Source of the DNA: Kryptolebias marmoratus
Lineage: Eukaryota > Chordata > Actinopteri > Cyprinodontiformes > Rivulidae
Assembly: GCF_001649575.2 (NCBI RefSeq)
Contig: NC_051430.1
Coordinates: forward strand, 35,354,488-35,418,487
Direction of reading: 5' to 3'
Length of the DNA: 64,000 nt
The translations under genes were made by a program, and so were the position numbers. Shown here piece after piece: positions 9,977 to 22,206 of this stretch. The notes under the pieces were generated by a model, which was not told the origin of the DNA, did no database searches, and saw only the letters and a program-made list of their open reading frames with translations. Positions within the stretch are counted from its first letter, which is position 1. Every line of letters starts with the position of its first letter.

Positions 9977-11410
9977 CAAATTTGCCTTCTTGTCACTGAG
10001 AGTAAGAAAAAAACCAGGATTTTTAAAATATAATTGTACAGTTTCATACAGGAGAAAGATGCCTGCCTAAATTCAGCTCCAAATATGATGCCTCTGTTCT
10101 CGGAGGGTCGCAGCTTCAGGCTGCTTACGTCTGTTTCAGATAATCCTCTGAGAGCTGTTCTTTGGTTTCTGCTTTCATTTCACTTAAAGGGAAATGTCTG
10201 CTTTAGTGTTAGGAAAAAAATGATGTTCAGGTCTTTTTTTTTTAGAAAGGAATATTTAAATTTTTTACAGAATTTCTTTTTTGTTTGTATTTTACTTCTA
10301 GTACACTTATTTTATTTTGTAAATTTTTATTTCTTTGTAGAGATGCAACAATTCTGGTTTTGTGGACTGATACTGATTTTCAATATTTGTACAGCTTTGA
10401 CCTGCTGATACCGATTTCTGTCAAGAAACTACAGTTAACAGAATGAAATATATATGCAGTAAAGTCTCTGGGGTTCAGTTTGTAGAGGGATGCTGATTAA
10501 ACTGCTGACAGAAAGTTTTCAACACAAGGTTAATGATCATTACTTTTTTTTCTACCCGTAAAGAAGTTGGTGCACAATAAAGTTAAAAAACCTTTATCAG
10601 TCAGACGGATAAATAAATTCAAATTTTATCCGACTGTAAACATGCAGATGGTATTTAGTAGGGGTGTAACGAGACACATCTCAGAATATTTTAAAGAAAA
10701 AAGCTTGCCACAGACTCAGACTAGTGTGTGTCCTGTCTGATTTCTCATTCGTCTCTTCAGATCTTAGAACTGAGCTCCAGCTGTATGAAACCTTCTGACT
10801 TCTTATTAAAGCCCTTTTCCCCAGAACACACTTCCAGCAGAACGCTGTAGACATTTGCATATGCATCATAATTATACAGGCCCTTTCACAACACAGTTCC
10901 GCAAAATGGCTGCAAAGCCCAGTCCGTCCACTTTATGCTGCCTCTGGCCGTTCATAAATCACAGATGGAGCCGGCCACTTCCCACACAGACGTCAGCTTT
11001 CACAAGACACCTCAAGCTGGGTTTTAGACGCTTTCTGACCGCCTCAGTGTGATTCCTGAGTGGACTGGGGCCAGGGGGATTGAAGCCGACCCACCCCTGG
11101 TTCTTCTTTGTGCTGCTAAGGCTAAGGCTAAACAGTCAACCTGTGAAAAAGTAAGCTGGCTCTCCGGCTCAATAATGTGATGAAGTGATGATATATGGCC
11201 TGAGTGAAACAACAACACACAGGTTTATTACAGAGGGAAGTTTGAAGCATTTGCATTTAGTAAAAAAAAAGTTAACTCCAAAAACAATCGCTAAACTGAG
11301 TTAATTTGTCAGGTTTTGAAAACGATATGAGAAAGATGTTCGTCACTCACTAAATGGGAGTTCTGCTCCACGCCTTGTGATTCTCTTTGTGGTTAACTAA
11401 TTTCTTAAAC

Positions 11411-11982
11411 TTAGGCTGTATTCACACCTGGTAGTCCAGTAGACTCGGTTCGATTTGGGACCAAAACTTCAACATTTGTTCCATTTTCAGCTGCTGTGTT
11501 TCTCATTCACACGGCACCGAGTCAATGGAGTCCAACCCTTTGAGCGAGCTGTTCCCCCCCCCTCGCCTGTGGTGGCGCTGCACCAAGAACTACTGAAGGA
11601 AACGACATGAAAACCTCTGAAGAAGACACAGAGCGCAACTTCCTTCTTCTGGAAAAGGAAACAAAAATGGAGCGGTGTCGGAATTTAGCGCTTTTAGGAT
11701 TTCTTTACTCCACATCTGACCACAAGTCATTTTTCCCTCTAGTAGTAGAAACGTGCGTTTGTTTTGGTTGCATTTACCCAGAAGCCCCTGTGCTGTAGTC
11801 CACTTCCTGTTTTTGGAGCCGTCTCTGGTCTGCTGGCGTTCACATATGCATTCGAACCGCGCCAGAGTTCACTTCAACCGAACAGAGACCGGATCAGAGT
11901 TCGATTGCACGTTCACACCTCCCCAAACGAACTAGACTTCCATTAAAGTGCACTAAACAGGGCTGGTGTGAATGCACCCTAA
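11411..11982. mobile_element. Non-autonomous DNA transposon with TTAGG...TGTATTCACACC ends
   Basis: The left end TTAGGCTGTATTCACACCTG is matched by the inverted right end TTAGGGTGCATTCACACCAG, read on the minus strand. Inner stretches also pair (GGTTCGATTTGGG with the CGAACTCTGATCC region, loosely). Length is about 570 bp and no transposase is present. The target duplication is not clear, so the superfamily (Harbinger-like is one option) is left open. Confidence 0.6.
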
Positions 11983-13892
11983 ATACAAATTTGATGTGCG
12001 TTGTCGTCAATCTTCCCTCGGTAATTAATCTGTTTGATGTTGTTTGCTTCTGCAACCGGGTGATTGCTCAGACCATGTAGCATCACTTCATCACATTAGT
12101 GAGCCACAAAGCCAGCTTACCTTTTCACACATCGGCTGTTTCGCCTCCGTTACTACCTCACAGGGTTGCCAGGTAGGAATTGAGGAACTATCGTATTGGC
12201 GCTTTAAAACAATCCTATTTTAACCCAAACTATCGTATGTTTGCAGCGAGGGTGCACCTTTTTCAGCGGTGGTGGAAAAGGTATGCGTTCTGATTGGCAA
12301 ACGTGCACTCAGGAGGGGAGGGGGGTTGCTTGGCAGAGACTTGGAACTTCCTGATGATATGTGGGTGTTTGCATGAATTAAAACGAGTCTGCCACAGTCC
12401 ATTCAGAAATCAAACCGAGGCGGCCAGAAAGCGTCTAAGTCCTGGCTTGAAGTGTTTTGTAAAAAGAGCAGATAGAAACCTGCACTTAAAGGGATATTCT
12501 AGCCATGTTGAAGTGCTCTTTGGAAACATTATGAAGAATCAAAGTCTCATGTGTCGTAGATAGCTTTTCAAACAGGGGAGCTAATGGTTAGTCCATATGC
12601 AGAAGAGACCAAAGGGTCTCTTGCCAGCACTATTTCATAGACCTTTACTCTGCCAGAGAGCACAACAGGTACGAGATTATTTCAACAGAACCCCACTTTA
12701 AAATGGACGGATTTAGGAGAAGAAAGAGAGAGCTCCATCTTATTTCAAATTTATTCTCTGAATATTCACACCCAGGCCACATCATACTCTTAGTATGTAA
12801 ATTAGACACTTTGAACTGAAGTGATAATGTCAGCGAGATCGCAGCAGTCCAGCACACGATACAGATGATAGATTCAGGATTGTTGTGTACACAGAAGAAA
12901 ACATTTAAGATCACACAGACAGGGGAGAGCAGAGCGGTGCAAAGAAATTGGATACTTAAACTCCTGCTGGTGAAGTAGAAATGGACCACACTTGGAAACT
13001 GTGCTCAGACGGTGAAATCAACCAAGAAGATCAAAAAAGTGCAATGAGAGAAGTAATTCTGATGGTATACAAAGCTGACAACATATGAAAATAAAATCTG
13101 TGTGCATCACATCTCCTTACCTCACCTCACTACAATTCCTTGACTCATCTGAATGTGGATTCAAGCAATTCTGAGTCGATTTAAAAAGTGTCACAAACCA
13201 ATAATTATTTAATGTTAATGAAGTCTCTTTGAGGAACTCAAATGTCAGAGCTCTGAAGTGCTGAGAGCCAGTCTCCAGAAGTTTTTGAAACATTTGCAGC
13301 ATGGCATGTTTCCCAAGCCGTGAACACAAAAATAGGCCATCATCTTTCACTCTTTGGAGCCACAACAGAACGGGAATGAATTCCCACGCTCTACATTCAG
13401 ATCCAAACACTGAAAAAAGCGGGTCAGATCGCTCTAACATGTGGTGCATGGACGTCCATTACCACAGAATCTTCTGTCACTGTGCTCAGCATTTAGTTCC
13501 CAAAGTCTTGTTTGTATGAGAGCTGATTTTTTACTGCAGTGTAGTGTTTCTTTTAGAGCTGGGAGGTTCTTTGCTCAGGATTTTGTTCATAAGATGTTGT
13601 TATTCATGAGCTCATTGCAGCCCTCTGAATCACATCAAATCGTGAGGTGCCGAAAGATTCCCACCCCTGCTGAACACTTTTTTGTGTTATTTTGCCAAGT
13701 TTTCAAGAGGAGACGGTTTTATTGTCACAGAAAAAGTTATTCTTGTGTTCTTGTGGCTGGTTAGGTTTGGATCATCTCCGCTCTCAACTAGCACCGCAAG
13801 ACTCTTTACGTTTGTCAACTCGAAACAAAGCAAATATGCCTGAAACACTTTATAAGCTGTGATCATTTTAAAAATACAAACTAATCAGACTG

Positions 13893-14110
13893 AGGGTGGC
13901 TGTGGATCGGTGGTTAGAACAGTTGTCTTCCAATGAGAGAGTTGGAGGTTCGATTCCACCAGTTTAAAGCATTGGTTCAACTCTATAGAAGGATTTATTC
14001 AGGTGTAGCAGAGTGCTGTATGGATGTGTGTGGATGGGGAAATGAGGGCACAGATTGAGTTGTAAAGAGTTTTGAGTGGCCTGGTTGGTATATAAATACA
14101 GTCCATTTAC
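13893..14110 (+). repeat. tRNA-derived SINE, family A
   Basis: The head GGATCGGTGGTTAGAACAG resembles a polymerase III A-box region, and GGAGGTTCGATTCC is a B-box match. The tail ends GGTATATAAATACAGTCC. A longer copy in reverse orientation lies at 50420-50736, sharing the head, the middle (CAGAGTGCTGTATGGATGTG) and the tail. Two copies and a decayed fold argue against a working tRNA. Confidence 0.75.
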
Positions 14111-14134
14111 TGAGAAGCTGCATACTTTTCATTC

Positions 14135-14335
14135 GAGCTGCACTGTAGTGGAGCGGTTAGCGCCGCTGCCTCACAAGAAGGTGGTCTCTGGTTTTAATTT
14201 TGATTTCTGACTGGGGCCTTTTCTGTGTTTTCTTTGTTTTCTATTCCCCCTGGCCCTCCAACTTCTTCCCACAGTCCAAAATATGCATGTTAAGTTATCT
14301 TAGGGTTTGGAGACCTGTGGCTCTTTACTGCCTCT
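14135..14335 (+). repeat. tRNA-derived SINE, family B
   Basis: The segment reads GTAGTGGAGCGGTTAGCGCC, GCTGCCTCACAAGAAGG and later CTTCCCACAGTCCAAAATATG, then CATGTTAAGTTATCTTAGGG. This order is characteristic of a very common teleost tRNA-derived SINE. The B box is mutated (TGGTTTTAATTTTG), so the copy is dead. Confidence 0.7.
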
Positions 14336-14979
14336 GCACATTAACCTCACTGAGTATACAGCTTCAAATTAATGTAGGAGCAGCATTAGCTAAATGTGAG
14401 TTTGCAGCTTTTCAAGAGGACGTACCTAATACGCCCACAGGAACAAAACGTTTGACATTCTTGTGTGAATGTATTCGGATGTGAAGGTGGAGCATAGACC
14501 AGGTTTTAAACAAAGGGGTGACCTTGACCTTTGACCCTGTGACCTTAAAATCTATAGGGATCAGCTTTGACCTATGAGGTGTCCAGCTGTGCAGTTCAAC
14601 ATGCAGTGCCATACCATAATACGTCCTGTCTTATGACAGGCGTATAAAAAAGGATTCATCAGTTTGTGTTTTATTTTCTTTGTTAATCTGACTTACGGAC
14701 ACTGGTCTCTCTTTGAAGTTCACCAGAAACATTGTTTTGCTGAGGGGGACAAACAGAAAGTGCACTTTTTCTTCACATACCAGAGATGACTTGATTCTGA
14801 GTCATCGAGTTGAGATGTTTTAGAAAAGTGTGGCATTCGTATCACAGAGAATTCGACACAAAGGCCTGCTGTTGACAAAAGGCCTGAAAGATTAAATGAA
14901 GGTCAGAATTACATAATCATGAACCAATCAGGCTTCAGTGCTGCTGATTTCCTTCATTTCTATAGACTCATTATACGTC

Positions 14980-15350
14980 AGTTTTCCATCAAAGGGGAGC
15001 TTTTTGGCTCTATGGTCCTCCAACAGGACAATGACCCAAAACACCAAGAACGGCTCAGAACCAAACATTGGACCGTTCTGAAGTGTCCCTCTGAGCCCTG
15101 ATCTAAATCCTGTTGAACATCTGTGGAAGGAGCTGAAACATCTGGAGAACCTGAGACAGCTGGAGCAGTTTGTTCATGAGGAGTGGGACAGAATACCTGA
15201 GGACAGGTGGAGACGTCTCAGACAGAGGGACACTGGACTGCAGTGATCGACTCTAAAGGTTCTGCAACAAAATATTAGGTTTCGGGGTACCATCGTTTCT
15301 GCTAAGGCCGGTTTCATTGGTTTGTTTTTGAAACTAATTCTGATAAACCA
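14980..15350 (+). pseudogene. Tc1/mariner transposase pseudogene, C-terminal part
   Basis: The frame from about 14985 encodes LQQDNDPKH (QDN at 15024), the region carrying the second catalytic aspartate of the DD34E transposase. After a one-base frameshift the frame at 15097 encodes PDLNPVEHLWKELK, which carries the catalytic glutamate, and it runs to TGA at 15244-15246. The N-terminal DNA-binding half is missing. Decayed 3' flanking sequence of the element continues for about 100 bases. It cannot encode an active transposase. Confidence 0.85.
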
Positions 15351-15807
15351 GAATTCAAGTAGTATATATGAACTTGTTGGATTTAAACGGTATTCATTTA
15401 GCTATGAACATCATCTGCATTAAACAGGCACAGTAACACATGCAGGTGTGTTGAAATGGGTCACTTTTATGCCGCTGTTGCAGCCGTGGGCTCTCCTTTC
15501 AGCCAGAACAGTTTGAAAGTGTAGCCGAGCTGATTTTGACGCCTATTAGTGGCACGGAGAAAGAGTTTTAATTTCTTAAAGATTAGGTGTCGACTGACGT
15601 TATACTGAAGTGAAGCGTCATCCGTCTCGAGCAGCGGGGAGCGTCCACATGTCGAACGCACCTCTGCTGCGCGGCTCTTGGCGCCGCTCCGCCGCTGACA
15701 CCAGCAGCTTCAGTCTTTCAAAAGAGGGAGGGGAAAAACTGATGATGTCATTTTGATGTCTCTCCTCTTTCTCTCTCTCGCTCTAAAAAGCTCTGTTGTG
15801 GGACATA

Positions 15808-15840
15808 ATGGTTGTTTCTGCTGCTCGCTTCATGACATCG
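15808..15840 (+). CDS. Candidate alternative osbpl8 first coding exon (MVVSAARFMTS)
   Basis: An ATG at 15808 with a strong context (A at -3, G at +4) opens 11 codons, MVVSAARFMTS. They end exactly at a donor-like TCG|GTAGGTTC in phase 0. That phase would join the 37-nt microexon at 33809 in frame. The upstream 15590-15720 is locally CpG-rich (GCGCGGCTCTTGGCGCCGC) and a TATA-like CTAAAAAG lies near 15783. I recognise no similarity to known ORP N-termini. This could easily be chance and needs transcript evidence. Confidence 0.25.
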
Positions 15841-18800
15841 GTAGGTTCTCCATTCGTTCCTCGGCCGTGTTCTCCAGCACGTGCTGCTTCCATCCATGAG
15901 TCCGTGTTCATGTTCTCCTCTTTATCTTTTCTCGATGTGTAGCCTCCTTGTTTCTTTTTGGGTGTGATTTTCTCCTGTAGGTGTATATTAGAGGCTCTGG
16001 TCAGGAGATGAAATGCACTGAAGCCACATTGCTTTTCTGCCTGATCAGATAGTGTCTGTTCTTAGATTGAAAAAAGGATCTGAATTATGTTTGTACAGAT
16101 ACTCGCCCAGCTTTTCTTTAAGGTCATTCTCAGGTCACAGGATCACTGCTTTTCACCTTTGTACTCTTAACTTCCTGTGATGTTCACCGAAAAATGACTG
16201 CATGAATAAGTTTACAGTGCTGGCATCTCTGCCCTATTTTTTCGTTCCTTTATCTGTTATGCAAGCTCTATTACTGCTTTGAAGCTGCATGCGTCATGTA
16301 TATTTTCATTTTGTCTCACTGTCTGTGTTTGCTCCGTGTGATATGAGTCAGTATCCAGTTCTCCTGTGGTTGGACCGAACACAGTGAGGTCCGCTCGGTG
16401 TCCTTGACACCCTTTCTGATCCTCCTCCACCTGATCGGCATTCTGATCCGCCTGTCTCTCCGAGTCCAATAAATGGATGTTAGTGAGCACTCAGTCAGCT
16501 CATTGGATCCTAGTTTTCCTTTTACTTCAATATGTGCTGCTGCCCGACGTGCATTCCTCCACTATTCACAGGATACTTTAACAAGGCTCGTATAAGGACT
16601 TTATATGCAGGGAATCAAAAATGTAGTCATTTAATTGAGATTTTTGACAGTGTTGCTTATTAAATCCAGTACTTGGTTTTCCCTGAAGCACGCAGGCGTG
16701 TGCCGGTATGAGATTGTGACAGCATGATAACCTTGAGCTAAAATATCATGGTTTCACAATCTTACTAAACCAAAACAAACATTTAAAAACACAATTACTA
16801 TAATAGTATAATGAGTCGTAATTATGGTTATTATTATTTACAATGACATTTAAGGTCAAGGTTGAATTTTCCGTTTGATCACAAGTATTAAGTCAGCAGT
16901 CTGCATTAAGATTGTGATTTATTATTTTAAAGAATATTACTACTTCTCTGCTGTTCTGCTCTTTGTAAAGCAATATTGAGAGCCCGACAAGCTGATGTTA
17001 GTTAATTATTTAGCTGTTTATTAGCCTGCTGCAGTCGGCTGGATATACTTCTTGTAGCTTGGTGCAAACGTTTGTTTTAAAACAGCATCACCTTGAAAAG
17101 AGCCAGGAGTGACTGTGTTATCCTCCAGAGAAAATGTACCACCAACCAGTGGTGGCTTTTTTAAAAGAATGTAGAAGTTTAAGAAGTTTAACTGTACAAA
17201 CATTAACATCCATCAGTAAGCAGAGCCAGTAAATTTAGCACTATAATGAACGTACACTGACAAAGCAAACAGATCTCATCTGCTGGCTTCACAGCTTTCA
17301 CAGGAAAACAAAATATAGCATATTTATAATAATTCTCTAACTTCTGTCAGGTGAAAACGTAAAGTCTTCAAAACAGTAGTTTACATTTTGCCCACAGCCT
17401 TTTGTACTGAGCCGACTTTGAACACTGGGTACATACAGGAACCTGGAAGTTAAAGGAGTGGGTACAGCGCTCCCACAGATTGGTCCCCCTCCCACCACAT
17501 AAACAAATTAAACATTGCTCTTAAAAAAATAAAAACACACTTTACATTTTTCAGGTGTTGAATCCAGCAGCATGCCCAAATATTTATTTTCCTGACATGT
17601 TTAGCTGTAGTTATTTCATGCTTGAAGGTAAGGGTCATGTGACGCTAAGATTGTGAGCAGGGCAGGAGGCGGGGCTTAAAGCCCCTCATGTCTAGTGCAC
17701 AGACTCTGGTTCCAAAAATACAACGAGAAAATTCTGTAAATGACTTTTTTCCACCATCTTCCTCCTCTATCACTTTCTGAAAACTTAGTATCACTAACTT
17801 ACCTTTCAGTTCTTCTTTTTCTGTTATCATCCCTCTGCAAGATGGATGCTAGCATCGAATGTAAAAATGTCATTTCTAAAATAAGAGGCTCTGTCACTGC
17901 TTTGTGGTTGTTGTTGGGGTTTTTTTTAACCTGGGGTTTCTGAACACATCAGTACAGGAAATGTGTCAGAAAGCTAAGAAGAAAAAGTTGACAACACGTA
18001 CTCTGAGCTTCAATGTTCTGCATTCCTCCAAGGAATGCTAGGCCTTGAATATAAAGGCAAAATGTATATAATCTGAGCCTTTAGATGCTCTTTGTTGCTA
18101 TGAATGAAGCAAAGCCAGGCTAAATGAAGTCATCTTGTATGAAATAAAACCAATTTCACAGTAGGATTTAAACTGCAACCAAAATCCCAGAACTCTAAGC
18201 CACTATATTTACAAAAAGTATCTAGTTTAAATGAATAGTTCAAGGTAACTCTTGAAAGAAGGGTTTCTGTTTTTATAACTTGCAGTTTCTACATCCTTGC
18301 TAGCAGGATTGATTAATGTTCTGTAAAGATGTCCTCCCCTGAGCACATCACCAAAGATTACGTCTGACCCCTTTCCTGTTCTCTGCTCTCTACAACGTTT
18401 TATTTATTTTCCTCCCAGTATGAAATCATTGATGGCTTCTCTGACATTTCCGGTTCAGTTTGTTTGCTCCACTGCAGCTTGTAATTTATAGCCTGCACTG
18501 ACTCCTATTCTAAATCAAACGCTTGTTCCCAGCTTGAAATTGTTAATAATTTTTGAGTTGAATTGAAAGAAGAGAAGTACCGGTGGCATGATAACAATAG
18601 AACTATAGGTACCAGAGACTTCCACATACAGAATCAGATTTCAGCTACTCACAAAAGCTTGGAACTAAAAAAAAGAAGCTCCTGAAATGTGAAGAGAAGT
18701 GTCTTCAGCTAACAGAAAAGGAGACCACTTTCTTTGTCTTTAAAGTCTTATTATTAGCTCTTCTTTCATTTTAGACTCAGTAGAATCTGCTCGGCCAACA

Positions 18801-19744
18801 TGTCCATTTGATTTTGGGGCTCTCTGCCAATCTACATCTTAAGGATTCCCTGAGCATTTGCCCTCTATCCTCGGCAATGACTCACAGCTTTTAGCTCATC
18901 GACCTCTGCGGGACAGCTTGAACTGAAGGCGGTGTGCCAGCCCTTGGGAAGCAACAAAGTCATCACTGCAAATACAACAAAGTGCTCCTAGAACGACATG
19001 GAGTGATTCTTGGTAGCTGTTACAGAAAAGATTTGACTTATTGTGCTATTCAAAGATAGATTAATTTGTCATTTAATTATACACGTACTTATGTTAAGTT
19101 TTACAAGGAAGAAATTCATGGTTTAGACCCCAAACAGGTTGTCCATGTCCACAGAAGTCATTTATTGCACACCTTCAGAGCCCTGAACGGTCTGGATGAG
19201 ATTACGCTTTCTCATAATCAAATTAATCCTCCCAGCAACGAGGATAAAGGCAAGCAGGGGTAAACCAAATTATGCATTTTGTATTTATTCAAAGGTCAAA
19301 GCAATATTAATTTTTCTCCTCTTGGTAAGCACCACAGCTTTGACAAATTGCTCACTAAACCAAGACGTCTACCTGAGGCCTCTAAAGAGTTGTAGGTGTT
19401 TCTTCATCCAGAAGATTAAAAAAATGGATTGCAGGGCGATGTCTTGGGAATGTACCGGATATCTCTGATGGAGTCAAATTAAATGAAAACCCAGGCAAAT
19501 CTGCATAAACATTAGTGTTTGCTGCTTCATATAATGCTAGTATATGAAGTAATAACACATACCCTTGTGTAAAAATATGTTCTGAAGGACAAAAGCAAAC
19601 CTTCGACAATCTTTATCCAAAATTAAAGATTAACGGGGGACAATGCTCTTTATATTAAACATTGAGGTAACTGAAAACCAACAAAACTAAATATCTTGGA
19701 CATGAAAACTAATCTAAATTTATGGCAGTACAATTACACAAAGG

Positions 19745-20128
19745 CTGACCAAGTTTGGCTTATTTGAAAGGGTTCTTCTCTCTAAACAGAACATGGCAGC
19801 ACATCTTAGGTTTGTTAAATTTCATCAGAATGAACCTCAAGATTTCTGGACAAATGAGAGCAGAGAATATATGTTTACCCATAATGCACAGCAGTATGTT
19901 TGAAGAAAACCAAACGCAGCACATCGGCATAAAGACCTCATAACTGGCAAGCACAGTGGTGGAGGGCTGATGATTTGGGCTTGTTCTGGGCTTCTTGAGC
20001 TCCTCTGCAGACCAAAGATCAAATGTGAGGCCGTCTGTCCGACAGCTGAAGCTTGGACCCAACTGGGTGCAACATGACAACGATCCCAAGAAACAAATAC
20101 AACAGAATGGCTCAAAAAGAAAAGAATG
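19745..20128 (+). pseudogene. Tc1/mariner transposase pseudogene fragment
   Basis: DNA-level landmarks of fish Tc1 elements appear in order: ACATGGCAGCACATCTTAGG, CCATAATGCACAGCAGTATG, AAAACCAAACGCAGCACATC, AAGCACAGTGGTGGAGGGC, GAGGCCGTCTGTCCGACAGC. A frame then gives QHDNDPKK, which is the second-aspartate region. Frameshifts and stops break the reading frame. The segment with the catalytic glutamate is absent, because the similarity stops near 20128. Confidence 0.8.
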
Positions 20129-21024
20129 ATTCGCTCAGGGCAGAGTCAGTGTTTCAGCCACTCAGTGACACATGGAGTTTATTTACAGTGAATGAATCTG
20201 AAGTCCCATTGGCTCAGGTGTCATCAGCCCCGCCCCGCTCGCTGCTGTCGTTTAGTCTTACGCCATGAGTGAGTCACACGACGTGAAGTTCCACTCCCAC
20301 TGAGTAAGGAACGAATCAGTGAATAAAGTGATTTGGTTCAGTTAATTTGAAGGAGTTTTGTTGTTATACTGTACCTTAGCTACTGTTTTCATGCTTGACT
20401 GTGCTAATAATTTTGGAGCAGGAAGGAAGTGATTTAAAAACCATAAAATATTCTTCCTAATCCTTCCTACTCAAAGTAAACACTAGTTTTGGGGAGGAAA
20501 AAAGGTCTGATTCTTATGAAGTAAGCTAAAGTAGTTTCTTTCATTTCATTTCTGACCCACTGGAGCAGCTAAGTGGCAGGAAGTACAACCTTTCCTTTGA
20601 TAGAAAAAGGTTAAAACCTGTGTCACGGTCCAACAGTTCTACAGGGGGAACGAGATGAAGGCAAACAGGAAAAAATAAATTGAATGAATTTTTCAGGACT
20701 CCCCGAGGACGATAGCTGACGGGCATCCTGATCCTCCTCAGCCTGAAGCAGAAATCAGATGAGTTAGAAAAGGTGGAAGTTTTTCTGGAAAATGGTAGAG
20801 AGGGATGGTTTGTTTCTTTTTAACATGAGTATATAGTGTCAAAAAATAAGATGCCTATTTGTTTTGTAATCTGTTGGCTGAGGAACAGTGAATTTGCAGC
20901 CATCTTACATGAAGTTAAAAGGTGCTTTTAAATTAACTTAAAGTATATGGGACTAAGCCTTGGATACATTACTCTTATTTAAGTCATAACAGATTATTTA
21001 TTTTGTAGTTTAGTCAAAGACACT

Positions 21025-21262
21025 ACTATAAAGCTGGAAATCGTGTCACGTGGGGTACCCCAGGGCTCTGTTTTAAGGCCAGTTTTATTTCTGCTTTATA
21101 CTGTATACTCTCTTTTGGTCAGATCATTAATAAATTGAGCACCATTTCTTACCGCTCTGACTCAGACGACATCCAGCTGTTCTGCTGAATTGTCAGATTT
21201 ACTCGACTGCTTGTCACAAATGAAAGAATTGGTCTGTGTCTTGGAAAGTAATTTTCTGACTG
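21025..21262 (+). pseudogene. L2-like LINE reverse transcriptase relic beside exon 2
   Basis: Frame at 21043 gives VSRGVPQGSVLRPVLF, the motif GVPQGSVLGP-LF of non-LTR reverse transcriptases. After a frameshift, ISYRSDSDDIQLF corresponds to the catalytic YADD-type motif, with tyrosine and alanine lost. Further on, DCLSQMKELV and SNFL match the downstream L2/Rex-type pattern. The recognisable similarity stops about 20 bases before the exon 2 acceptor. It is a dead fragment. Confidence 0.75.
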
Positions 21263-21280
21263 TCTTCTTCTCCCTAACAG

Positions 21281-21371
21281 TCATGCGGTCATCAGCACAG
21301 CGTGGGCAGGCCTGACTCATTCAATCATGGAGTCCTCTTCTGAGTCCCAGCAGGAGCCTGAGAAAACTTTG
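21281..21371 (+). CDS. osbpl8: osbpl8 exon 2: short 5' UTR with uORF and long-isoform start
   Basis: The acceptor TTCTCCCTAACAG and donor CTTTG|GTAAGTAGG bound a 91-nt exon. Translation starts at ATG 21327-21329, with A at -3 and G at +4, giving MESSSESQQEPEKTL (15 codons) and ending in phase 0. Joined with the microexon and exon 4 it aligns in length with the N-terminus of human ORP8: 43 residues before MSQRQ here, 42 in human as I recall it. An upstream ATG at 21283 opens an 11-codon frame closed by TGA at 21313-21315. ORP8 long isoforms carry this region; it is the least conserved part of the protein. Confidence 0.8.
21283..21315 (+). promoter_or_regulatory. osbpl8: Upstream ORF in osbpl8 exon 2 leader
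   Basis: ATG CGG TCA TCA GCA CAG, then four more codons and TGA, lies 11 nucleotides upstream of the main ATG. After splicing to exon 1 the uORF start has G at -3, so recognition is plausible. Such a short spacing gives little room for reinitiation, so initiation at 21327 would depend mainly on leaky scanning. This is inferred from sequence. Confidence 0.45.
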
Positions 21372-22206
21372 GTAAGTAGGCTCCGATCTGCAGAAAAATG
21401 AAATATTTGGACATCTAAACATTGTGTTTATTTAATTTAACTCTTTTCTCAACTTAAAAGTACTATATAGGCTTAGAGAACGATTAGTGAGAGATTATGG
21501 CTTTCTATTGTTTTCATTGTGATGAGCAACCTAAATAAAACATTGTAATATACAGTTTTGTTTACGGATTTCGTGGTTGTGCGTGAGCAAAATCAACTCA
21601 AACCTCCGGAGTGCCACATGTGGCCCGGAAAGAAAAAGATCAAGAGATTGTCAGAAGTTTTGAACCTGAAAATAAAAAAATGTAGCTTTTGAAATTTGTA
21701 GGAGGTGTCCGTCTGCATCAAACTTCTGAAGCCCGGGGGCATTAATTATAGCGTTCTTTAACTGTGGTCCAAAGGCCGCAAAAGGCCCACAACCTGCACT
21801 TTGGGCACCAGTGTTTTACAAGCTTTTAAAGTTATTTTAAAGGTAGGATTTATATATGAATTTAAGATGTTTAGGGCCTAACATTCCCAGAGGAAATGCA
21901 TATTCCCCCTCCACCTAGCATGCCAGAGTTTTAGATTACAACCATCTTATGATGAGATAAATCTCATTATGTACAAAATTTGTGTAGAAACTATAATTTA
22001 AGAAAAAATAGCTGGTTGTAATACAACAGTGGGTCATGATCAAGAAAAGGCAAGTTAATATATACAGAAGTAGTGAAGCAGATCTCATTATGTGTATACA
22101 CAATAAAGTGATGTAAGAAGTCTTTCAACCTACAGTCAGAAAACACAACAAAGGTGCATCCATATATGATACAAGCATAGCAACATGATGAATAACACTT
22201 AAGTTT

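Larger units (their letters stand above)
3921..21280 (+). other. osbpl8: osbpl8 intron 1
   Basis: About 17.4 kb from the GTGAGT donor to the CCCTAACAG acceptor. Contents listed separately are a higher-order minisatellite, copies of repeat family R1, a palindromic MITE piece, TIR and Tc1 elements, two tRNA-derived SINEs, an L2-like LINE relic and a candidate alternative first exon at 15808-15840. I see nothing gene-like in 7400-9590, 10000-11400, 12000-13880, 15900-19740 or 20300-21000; these are AT-rich, with short non-conserved frames. Confidence 0.6.

Noticed and set aside
13893..13970. Possible tRNA gene (A-box and GGTTCGATTCC B-box)
   Set aside because: The cloverleaf is not maintained, and the sequence continues into a tail shared with a second dispersed copy at 50420-50736, so it is a SINE head.
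20126..20335. Possible MITE with GATTCG-type inverted ends interrupting the Tc1 fragment
   Set aside because: The ends pair only over about 8-10 bases with mismatches, and no target duplication could be defined.
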